From Lentisphaeria bacterium (GTDB lineage Bacteria > Verrucomicrobiota > Lentisphaeria > JABSQK01 > UBA12247): DNA of 11,718 nucleotides. Numbering within the stretch: position 1 is the first letter of the stretch; each line of letters opens with the position of its first letter. Under the pieces are notes generated by a model that was not told where the DNA came from, searched no databases, and saw nothing but the letters and a program-made list of their open reading frames with translations. The stretch spans positions 1 through 11,718 of the forward strand of contig DMTJ01000557.1 in NCBI GenBank assembly GCA_003477185.1, in the 5' to 3' direction. Position numbers and translations under genes: made by a program. Positions 6,150-11,718 of the stretch are shown piece by piece.

Positions 6150-7724
6150 ATGCGCGTTCGATTTGCCCCTTCGCCGACTGGAAATATTCACATAGGCAAT
6201 ATTCGCACGGCGATTTTTAATTGGCTTGCAGCCCGGAGTTGCGGCGGCGAGTTTCTGTTACGAATAGAGGACACAGACCGGGAGCGGTCGACAGACGAGG
6301 CGGTGCAGGCGCTGTTTGGGGTCATGGAGTGGATGGGCCTCACCTTTGATGGCGAGCCGGTCTACCAGAGCGCCCAGCGGGAGGCCCACTTGACGGCGGC
6401 AGAGTCGCTGTTGGAAGGCGGGCATGCGTATCGTTTTGCCAAAGGGGATGGCGGCGAGGCAACGTTGCTACGGTTTCCCTGGAACACAGCTGGATTGCCA
6501 TTCGTCGTGGATACGGAGAGCGTCGAGCTGGAATTGCATGCGGACGAGCCGGTTTGCGTCGACCAGACGGGCGTGAGCTACTCCCTGCGGACACGCAAGG
6601 GCAAGCCAGCGCCGCAGCAAGGGACGCTGGCGGGCTTCAAGGGCTTGCAGCTATACAATGCAGCGGGCACGCTGCTGCTGGGGCTGGATGATGAGGTAGG
6701 CGGGATCCTGGACGGGACAGTGGCGCACGAAGTGGCAGGTGCCGTCCGCATGGTTTTTCAACGCCGGGAAGTGCAGTTCACGGACTTAGTGAAAGGGCAT
6801 TTGAGCAAGCCCCTGGACAGCATGCGTGACCAGGTGATCGTCCGCAGCGATGGAAACCCGGTGTTTCACCTGGCGAATGTGTGCGACGACATCGCCATGG
6901 AAATCAGCCACGTGATTCGGGGTGACGACCATGTGGAGAATACGTTTCGGCATGTGTTCTTGTACGCAAGCTTGGGTGCGAAATTGCCGCAATTTGCCCA
7001 TTTGCCGATGATTGTGAATCAGCAGGGACGGCCATATAGCAAGCGCGATGGCGATGCTTACGTCGGAGACTTCCGGGCAAAGGGCTACCAGCCGGATGCA
7101 CTGTTCAACTACCTGACACTCCTGGGCTGGTCTCCTGGCCACGATGTCGAGTATATGCCGCGGCCGGAGCTGATCGCAGCGTTTGCACTGGACCGGGTGA
7201 TCAGCTCGCCAGCACAGATGGACTTTCGCAAGCTGCTCGATTTCAACGGTCGCTATCTGGCGGACCTGCCGTTTGCGGAGTTCGCAAATGCTGCCTGGGC
7301 GGCGGCTGCGGATGAGGATTGGGCTGGCGGGGAGCGGGAGTTTTTTGACCAAGTGGCACTGTTGCTGCAAACGCGGACAAAGCTGTTTACGGATGTGGCA
7401 GGCTGGGCTCCGTTCTTCGTGGAGACGCTGACTTATGACGAGAAGGCCGTGCGGAAGCACCTGGCAAAGGACGGAGTGGCAGATCGCCTGCGGGCTTTAG
7501 CCGCTGCTTTCTCCGGACTCGAGGCCTTCGACGTTGCGGGCATTGAGTCCGCAATTCACGGTGTGACGGAAGCGGCGGAAATGAAGCAGGGCAAGCTGAA
7601 TCAACCGATTCGTGTCGCGCTCACCGGGCAAAGCGTAGGCGCGGGCATTTACGAGACTGCGGCACTGCTGGGACGCGAGCGCGTACTGGCACGTTTGGAG
7701 GCAGGGATCGCGCAAGCAGGGTAA
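6150..7724 (+). CDS. gltX: Glutamyl-tRNA synthetase with extended connecting segment
   Basis: A class I aminoacyl-tRNA synthetase that charges tRNA(Glu) (and in many bacteria tRNA(Gln)) with glutamate in the cytoplasm. The 524-aa protein starts RVRFAPSPTGNIHIGN, with the HIGH-type motif HIGN at 14-17. It has RIEDTDRERS soon after, RSDGNPVFHLANVCDD and HVIRGDDHVENT in the central fold, and the KMSKS-type loop YSKRDGD at 296-302. The C-terminal helical anticodon-binding part ends with the usual KQGKLNQPIRVALTG. It is longer than the usual 470-490 aa. Between Tyr-Arg near 95 and FTDLVKG at 210 lies a segment perhaps 40 residues longer than in E. coli (GDGGEATLLRFPWNTAG onward), without the CxC zinc cysteines. 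The start at 6150 rests on the GAGAGG spacing. One perfect 17-bp repeat encodes FAEFAN at 375-380. Confidence 0.95.
   Translation: MRVRFAPSPTGNIHIGNIRTAIFNWLAARSCGGEFLLRIEDTDRERSTDEAVQALFGVMEWMGLTFDGEPVYQSAQREAHLTAAESLLEGGHAYRFAKGDGGEATLLRFPWNTAGLPFVVDTESVELELHADEPVCVDQTGVSYSLRTRKGKPAPQQGTLAGFKGLQLYNAAGTLLLGLDDEVGGILDGTVAHEVAGAVRMVFQRREVQFTDLVKGHLSKPLDSMRDQVIVRSDGNPVFHLANVCDDIAMEISHVIRGDDHVENTFRHVFLYASLGAKLPQFAHLPMIVNQQGRPYSKRDGDAYVGDFRAKGYQPDALFNYLTLLGWSPGHDVEYMPRPELIAAFALDRVISSPAQMDFRKLLDFNGRYLADLPFAEFANAAWAAAADEDWAGGEREFFDQVALLLQTRTKLFTDVAGWAPFFVETLTYDEKAVRKHLAKDGVADRLRALAAAFSGLEAFDVAGIESAIHGVTEAAEMKQGKLNQPIRVALTGQSVGAGIYETAALLGRERVLARLEAGIAQAG
7272..7288 (+). repeat. Palindromic 17-bp repeat, copy 6 (perfect)
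   Basis: A perfect TTTGCGGAGTTCGCAAA in sense with gltX, read as F-A-E-F-A-N at residues 375-380. Confidence 0.9.
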
Positions 7725-7730
7725 ATCCCG

Positions 7731-7759
7731 TTGACGCAAGACACTGGCACGGGTAGAGT
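7731..7759 (+). promoter_or_regulatory. Sigma70-like promoter of the cyclophilin gene
   Basis: TTGACG (7731-7736) and TAGAGT (7754-7759) are separated by exactly 17 bp, in the gap between gltX and the cyclophilin gene. A start near 7766 would give a leader of about 25 nt carrying the ribosome-binding site. This suggests the gene does not depend on gltX read-through. Confidence 0.55.
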
Positions 7760-7762
7760 GCC
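7746..7762. promoter_or_regulatory. Small dyad overlapping the cyclophilin -10 box
   Basis: GGCAC and GTGCC arms flank GGGTAGA and cover the -10 hexamer. It could be an operator half-site pair. The five-base arms are short enough to arise by chance. Confidence 0.25.
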
Positions 7763-7778
7763 CCACCAATACACTAAC

Positions 7779-7784
7779 AAGGAG
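7779..7784 (+). promoter_or_regulatory. Ribosome-binding site of the cyclophilin gene
   Basis: AAGGAG with five bases before the ATG at 7790. It is the best Shine-Dalgarno match on the plus strand of the window and hints at strong expression. Confidence 0.7.
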
Positions 7785-7789
7785 ACGAC

Positions 7790-8254
7790 ATGGCGAACCG
7801 CACCGCAACATTCACAACGACCCTCGGCAAGTTCACAATTGACTTGTACGAGGATCTGGCACCGATCACGACTGAGAACTTCATCACGCTGGCGGAAAAA
7901 GGCTACTACAATGACCTGATTTTCCACCGTGTCATCAGTGGCTTCATGATCCAGGGCGGCTGCCCCACAGGGACAGGCACTGGCGGACCTGGCTACAAGA
8001 TTCAGGACGAGTTTCACCCGCAGCTACGGCATGATGAGGCAGGCGTTTTGTCGATGGCAAACGCGGGCCCCAACACGGGCGGATCGCAGTTTTTCATTAC
8101 ACTCGGGCCGACGCCGCATCTGGATGGTAAGCATGCAGTATTCGGCAAAGTCGCGGAAGGCATGGACGTGGTCAACAAGATCGGCACCACCCAGACCGGT
8201 CGCGGTGATCGCCCGGGCACCGATGTGGTGATGCAGGTTACCATCTCCGACTGA
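7790..8254 (+). CDS. Cyclophilin-type peptidyl-prolyl cis-trans isomerase, cytoplasmic
   Basis: A 154-aa single-domain cyclophilin that speeds cis-trans isomerisation of Xaa-Pro bonds in folding proteins. The active-site set is intact: [13 protein letters not shown] (Arg47, Phe52, Gln55), [15 protein letters not shown] (Gln100, Phe102) and [12 protein letters not shown]. The residue aligned with Trp121 of human cyclophilin A is His110, so the protein is probably poorly bound by cyclosporin, as for other bacterial forms. There is no signal peptide, so it should be cytoplasmic, like PpiB. Length matches small bacterial cyclophilins (about 145-170 aa). It has its own promoter and a strong ribosome-binding site 65 bp after gltX, and so is probably a separate transcription unit. 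Confidence 0.95.
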   Translation: MANRTATFTTTLGKFTIDLYEDLAPITTENFITLAEKGYYNDLIFHRVISGFMIQGGCPTGTGTGGPGYKIQDEFHPQLRHDEAGVLSMANAGPNTGGSQFFITLGPTPHLDGKHAVFGKVAEGMDVVNKIGTTQTGRGDRPGTDVVMQVTISD

Positions 8255-8323
8255 CCGCGACATGTTCCCGCAACCCGCCGCTCAGGCGGAACCCACACGA
8301 CTCCAAGACCGTCGGACTTCGGC

Positions 8324-9571
8324 ATGAAGCTGGTTCACATTGAGGGCAAGCTGCGTGGCGAGGTGGTGACATTGCCACCACTTGGCTGCTGCATTGGCCG
8401 CGAGAACGATAACGATCTCGTGCTGGAAGACCCCGATGTGTCCAGCTACCACGCGAAGATTGAGCAGGTAGACGGTCTCTGGCGGCTGCGGGATCTGGGG
8501 AGTACGAACGGCTCGGCGCTGAATGGCCAGCCGGTAAGGGATAGCGCGATGCTCTCGGAAGGGGACGTCATCCAGACCGGTAGCAAGCGCTTCGTATTTA
8601 CCAGCCACGATAGCGTCGTGCTCCCAGCTGCGGAGTTTTCTCAGGAGACAAAGCTGATAAGCAAGCGACACCGCGTGCCGCTGTTGGCAGGCGTACTCGT
8701 GTTGATGCTGGTGATTGTCTGCCTGGCGGTGGGATTGCGCCAGAGCGCGCCGCCGCCAGCGGTTGTCTCGGCTGTGCCGGAGAACGCCACGCACCTAATG
8801 TTGCGATACGAGACGCTGCAGGTTACGCCGCAGAATGTGTTTCGATTCTATCTCGAGCTGGACCGGGGCACGCTCAGCGCGTCGGTGGATGACCTGGCCA
8901 ATGAAAGGCAGTTCGAGCGCGAGAAGCTCCTGTCACCGGAGCAATTGGCTGAGCTGGAGAGTATCGTCTTCCAAGAGAGTTTTCTGGCGCTGCGAACGCC
9001 AGCAGTGCGCGGCACGGGGAGTCGGACGCAGATTGCCCAGCTGACCGTACGGAAGGGCCGCAAGGGCAACCATGTAGCCTACATCAACTCGCCAGCTGAG
9101 CCGGATTTCGAGATTGTCGCGACAGAACTGAGCGGATTTGCGGAGTCGCACTTGGATCTGGCGGCGATTGCGATCTCCCGTGAGGAGTTGCTGGAAAGCG
9201 CGCATCGCCGGTTCACCCACGGCGAGCGGCTGTTTGCCGAGCGAGATGTGAATACCCCGAATGTCTATCTGGCGATTGAGGAGTTCAGCCATGTGCTGCA
9301 GTTGGTTTCTGATCTGGATAACCGGCCGGAGTACTACGCGAAGGCGCTGATGCTGAAGCGGGAAGCACAGAATCTTTTGGACAAGGAATTGCAGGATCTG
9401 ACCTTTCGGGGCCAGACGCACCGCAAGCTTGGGGAGTTGGAGCTGGCCAGGGCGGCATTTCTGCGAATCGTGGAGATGGTGCCGGATCGAGAGCACCCAC
9501 GGGTTTCGCGGGCACGGAAGGAATTAGGCTATCTTGAAGCACAGATCGAGAAGCGGCGAAGGAAACGGTGA
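8324..9571 (+). CDS. Membrane-anchored FHA-domain protein with TPR-like extracytoplasmic region
   Basis: A 415-aa protein with three parts. Residues 1-95 are an FHA domain, which binds phosphothreonine peptides: IGRENDNDLVL with Gly25-Arg26, SSYHAKIE with Ser41 and His43, and DLGSTNGSALNG with Thr61-Asn62-Gly63, so the phosphopeptide-binding residues are present. Residues 118-138 form one transmembrane helix (VPLLAGVLVLMLVIVCLAVGL) preceded by KRHR, which predicts FHA inside and the rest outside. Residues about 150-265 are of unknown fold. Residues about 283-410 are helical and TPR-like (YLAIEEFSHVLQLV; HRKLGELELARAAFLRIVEM). A serine/threonine kinase would be the expected partner but none is visible here. 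The start lacks a strong Shine-Dalgarno; it lies 69 bp after the cyclophilin gene. Its TGA overlaps the ATG of the PEGA gene by one base, which points to a coupled operon. Confidence 0.88.
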   Translation: MKLVHIEGKLRGEVVTLPPLGCCIGRENDNDLVLEDPDVSSYHAKIEQVDGLWRLRDLGSTNGSALNGQPVRDSAMLSEGDVIQTGSKRFVFTSHDSVVLPAAEFSQETKLISKRHRVPLLAGVLVLMLVIVCLAVGLRQSAPPPAVVSAVPENATHLMLRYETLQVTPQNVFRFYLELDRGTLSASVDDLANERQFEREKLLSPEQLAELESIVFQESFLALRTPAVRGTGSRTQIAQLTVRKGRKGNHVAYINSPAEPDFEIVATELSGFAESHLDLAAIAISREELLESAHRRFTHGERLFAERDVNTPNVYLAIEEFSHVLQLVSDLDNRPEYYAKALMLKREAQNLLDKELQDLTFRGQTHRKLGELELARAAFLRIVEMVPDREHPRVSRARKELGYLEAQIEKRRRKR

Positions 9572-9586
9572 TGCGAACTCCGCAAA
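9570..9586 (-). repeat. Palindromic 17-bp repeat, copy 7, at the PEGA start codon
   Basis: 15 of 17 bases, core exact, antisense to the PEGA gene. It supplies the start codon and the residues M-R-T-P-Q. Confidence 0.85.
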
Positions 9587-10890
9587 ATTGGCACCTTGCC
9601 CTGGGGGCACTGTTGGCGCTCGCACTTTGGAGCGCAGAAGTGCGCACATTGGAGATCTCAAGCCAGCCAGAGTCGGCTGAGGTGACGGTGAACGGGAAGC
9701 AGGTAGGCTTGACGCCGCTTGTGCTGCAGATCGATGTGGCGGGGCACATGGTCGAGGTGCGCAAGAAGGGGCATCATCCCCATTTCGAGCGAATTCAACC
9801 GGGTGCCATTGATCCGTATCAGGTAGAGGTAAGACTGGAGCCGTTTCGACCACCGGTACGGCTTACGTCCTCACCGCCTGGCGCGAGCATCTTGATGGCT
9901 GGCAAGCCGCTGGGAACCACTCCCTGCGTGGTGCCACTTCCACTCGGCACTAAGGAGGTCACGTTCAGCCTTGCGGGACACCAAAGCCGGACGATTACGC
10001 TGCAAGTGCCCGACGAACGACCGGTCGGTTTGCATTGCCTGCTGGAAAGCCTGCTGGGGAAGTTGCGGGTGGACACCACCCCCCAGGGCGCGTCAATCTA
10101 CATCAACGGCCAGTACCGGGGCAATAGCCCGCTGGTATTGACGGATCTGATGGCGGGTCGCCATGAGGTACAGGGTCGCCTGGCCGGACACGAAAATGTC
10201 TCAAATTCGGTGACGCTCCTCAAGGATCAAGAGGTGCGAGTCCCACTGCCAGCATTTCAGGCCAAGCCGGGTGCACTACGCGTGGAAACTACGCCAACCG
10301 GGGTGGATGTGTATGGCAACGATGAGTTGCTGGGCACCACGCCTTTCGAGCGCAAGAACCTCGCGCCCGGAATTCTGATTCTCCGGCTGACTAAAACCGG
10401 GTTTGACGACGTGCACCAGAACGCAAGCATCGGGCCTGGCAAGACCACGAAGATCATCACAAATATGGAATCGGTACTGGGCGGATTCTCCCTGGCCACT
10501 GAGCCGCCGGGCTGCCAGATTTACGTGGGCGCAAAGAATCTGGGGACCACGCGGCAACAGGGAACGCGTCTGGTTTCCAAGATCACCGATTTTGCCGACC
10601 TGGCCGAGGGGCCGCATCTGGTGGAAGTGCGCAAGGCTGGCTACGCGCCGATTCGCAAGAAAGTGCTGGTTTTTCGCGGTGAACTGACCCAGCTTGGCAC
10701 CCTGAGGCTCACCAAGCTTTGGATCCCCGACCATGAGCTTCATAAGGCAAATGGCGAGGTGATTCAGGGGGTTCTTGTGAGTAAGGCAGCGAATGGCTCG
10801 ATCGAATTCAGCCCGATGAAGTCGGTGACGATCCTCTACGACGGAGATGAGTACATCAAGCTGCGGCCTTTGAAGACGGTCGCGCCATGA
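9571..10890 (+). CDS. Exported protein with five PEGA repeats
   Basis: A 439-aa protein with a probable signal peptide (short start, then LALGALLALALWSA at 9-22, cleavage likely after Ala22). Five successive PEGA-type repeats follow, at about 27-91, 95-159, 162-228, 234-299 and 303-381. Each has the pattern [VI]xTxPxGAxVxxNGxxxGxTPL, then an AGxHxVxxxxxGHx turn (for example TTPQGASIYINGQYRGNSPL in repeat 3). Repeat 5 carries an insertion near 328-340. PEGA is a beta-rich surface or periplasmic module of unclear binding role. A C-terminal tail (382-439) holds a separate small beta-like unit, GEVIQGVLVSKAANGSIEF. I take ATG at 9571 instead of GTG at 9568, since it overlaps the FHA stop by one base. 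The N-terminal MRTPQN is encoded by a copy of the palindromic repeat. A cleavable signal against an uncleaved anchor cannot be decided. Confidence 0.85.
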   Translation: MRTPQNWHLALGALLALALWSAEVRTLEISSQPESAEVTVNGKQVGLTPLVLQIDVAGHMVEVRKKGHHPHFERIQPGAIDPYQVEVRLEPFRPPVRLTSSPPGASILMAGKPLGTTPCVVPLPLGTKEVTFSLAGHQSRTITLQVPDERPVGLHCLLESLLGKLRVDTTPQGASIYINGQYRGNSPLVLTDLMAGRHEVQGRLAGHENVSNSVTLLKDQEVRVPLPAFQAKPGALRVETTPTGVDVYGNDELLGTTPFERKNLAPGILILRLTKTGFDDVHQNASIGPGKTTKIITNMESVLGGFSLATEPPGCQIYVGAKNLGTTRQQGTRLVSKITDFADLAEGPHLVEVRKAGYAPIRKKVLVFRGELTQLGTLRLTKLWIPDHELHKANGEVIQGVLVSKAANGSIEFSPMKSVTILYDGDEYIKLRPLKTVAP

Positions 10891-11718
10891 GGTGGGGCGC
10901 TTTAGCACTACTCTGTGTGCTCTCCACGAGCGCCTCCACGATCATTCCGTGGAAAGGCACCCCGATCAGCAAGGTCACTGTGGAGGCAGTTCAGAATGGC
11001 TATCTATACTACACGCATGGGGACGCTAGGGAAAAAGGGCGCGTCAAGCTGTTCGACATCAAGACGATTATAGAATCGGAGGCGGCGGACGACAACGCTG
11101 ACGACGGAGACGAGCATCCAGCTGAGGAAGGACTGGCCCCCACCAACAAACGAGCGAAGATTGTGTCCTTTGACGCGCTCCCAAATCGTCGCCGCCCGGC
11201 ACGGATATTGAAGCTTGGCGTGCTGCATCGGAAGGCGCGCATGCAGGCCCCATATGTGCGGGTTTTCGTGCTCGTGGAAGATACAGATGGCCAACGCAAG
11301 CTCCGCAAGTTCAGCAATCGAAAGCAAGATGACCCGACTCGATTGGCCGGCGTGCCGGAGGTAAACGCCCGGGCTTTTCGGAGCAAAGGGTATTTGGCCG
11401 AAGTGGGCTCGATGATTAGCTGGCGCGCGGAGATCTGGGTCGACGGTGAATTGATCGAGTCGCGCGAAGAACTCGGTAAGTCCAAGCCCGGCTGGTGGCG
11501 AGACCTTCCGCTCGAGCGCAGCATCACCATGCATGAAATGGACCCGGGCGGGCCCGTAGTCACACGGGAGCGAATCGCGGAGGGCCCACAGGCCAAGATT
11601 CGCTTCGCGAGAGTCGCACAGAAACTCGGCCAAGAAGGCATGCATCTATCCTACGGCTTCACCGTGGCTGCGGACCAAAAGTCTGCGCCAGTCCCAACCG
11701 TGACTCTCTACACCTTGC
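10887..11718 (+). CDS. Secreted protein of unknown function, cut by right edge
   Basis: This frame opens with ATG at 10887, overlapping the PEGA-gene stop as ATGA, and runs 277 codons to the edge without a stop. The first ~18 residues (MRWGALALLCVLSTSAST) look like a signal peptide. Then comes a short beta-like segment (ISKVTVEAVQNGYLYY to VKLFDIKTIIE), which resembles the C-terminal tail of the PEGA protein. An acidic low-complexity stretch lies at about 64-82 and a basic stretch at about 88-118. The rest appears beta-rich (YVRVFVLVEDTDG; WRAEIWVDGELIESREELG). No family is recognised. The four-base overlap and the shared export signal suggest it works with the FHA and PEGA proteins at the envelope. 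Minus-strand open frames over this stretch are shadows. Confidence 0.72.
   Translation, partial: MRWGALALLCVLSTSASTIIPWKGTPISKVTVEAVQNGYLYYTHGDAREKGRVKLFDIKTIIESEAADDNADDGDEHPAEEGLAPTNKRAKIVSFDALPNRRRPARILKLGVLHRKARMQAPYVRVFVLVEDTDGQRKLRKFSNRKQDDPTRLAGVPEVNARAFRSKGYLAEVGSMISWRAEIWVDGELIESREELGKSKPGWWRDLPLERSITMHEMDPGGPVVTRERIAEGPQAKIRFARVAQKLGQEGMHLSYGFTVAADQKSAPVPTVTLYTL

Noticed and set aside
6786-7460. A 224-codon minus-strand frame
   Set aside because: It is antisense to gltX, which is unmistakable.
8275-8289. CCGCC-GCTCA-GGCGG hairpin after the cyclophilin gene as a terminator
   Set aside because: The stem is only 5 bp and no T-run follows, so termination cannot be supported.
62-9586. 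CRISPR array or REP/BIME cluster as the explanation for the repeats
   Set aside because: Copies are hundreds to thousands of bases apart, lie inside coding sequence and have no regular spacers. REP-type elements are normally intergenic.
11004-11645. Two minus-strand frames of about 210 codons
   Set aside because: The plus-strand frame from 10887 is open to the edge, has a signal peptide and overlaps the preceding stop; the minus frames overlap each other and show no domain.

Overview
The window reads as ordinary chromosome from a GC-rich (roughly 58-60% by eye) Gram-negative-type bacterium. No tRNA, rRNA, insertion sequence, phage gene or CRISPR array is visible. The taxon cannot be fixed from sequence alone. 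A glutamyl-tRNA synthetase with a long non-canonical connecting segment, together with FHA and PEGA-repeat envelope proteins, makes me suspect the PVC superphylum (Planctomycetes/Verrucomicrobia/Lentisphaerae and relatives). That is an impression, not a demonstrated assignment.

Left half (1-5891, minus strand, read right to left): six tightly packed genes look like one transcription unit. They are a four-TM membrane protein with an internally duplicated hairpin-plus-soluble-domain layout, an SPL-family (spore photoproduct lyase-like) radical SAM protein, a 431-aa kleisin-like protein (MukF/JetA-like by architecture), a 212-aa MukE/JetB-like winged-helix protein, a YfcE/MJ0936-type metallophosphoesterase, and the N-terminal half of an FdhF/YdeP-type molybdopterin oxidoreductase that runs off the left edge. 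Spacings are an 8-bp overlap, 61 bp, an 11-bp overlap, 3 bp and 6 bp. No SMC ATPase gene accompanies the kleisin-like pair inside the window.

Centre (5892-6140): a 249-bp divergent intergenic region with candidate promoter elements, a TGTGA-N7-TCACG dyad and a short GC hairpin.

Right half (6150-11718, plus strand): gltX, then a cytoplasmic cyclophilin with its own good promoter, then three overlapping genes. These are a membrane-anchored FHA protein with a TPR-like extracytoplasmic part, an exported protein with five PEGA repeats, and a secreted protein of unknown function cut by the right edge. The last three overlap by 1 and 4 bp, so they are probably translationally coupled and act together at the cell envelope.

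The most striking signal is a dispersed 17-bp interrupted palindrome, TTTGCGGAGTTCGCAAA. The 14-bp core TTGCGGAGTTCGCA occurs exactly six times (plus one copy with a single mismatch) in 11.7 kb, on both strands and all inside genes. It is read in different frames as AEFA, CELRK, LRSSQ and MRTPQ, so selection or spread is acting on the DNA and not on a peptide. It behaves like a genome-wide signal (uptake sequence, chromosome-organisation site, methylation/binding site) or a proliferating miniature repeat.
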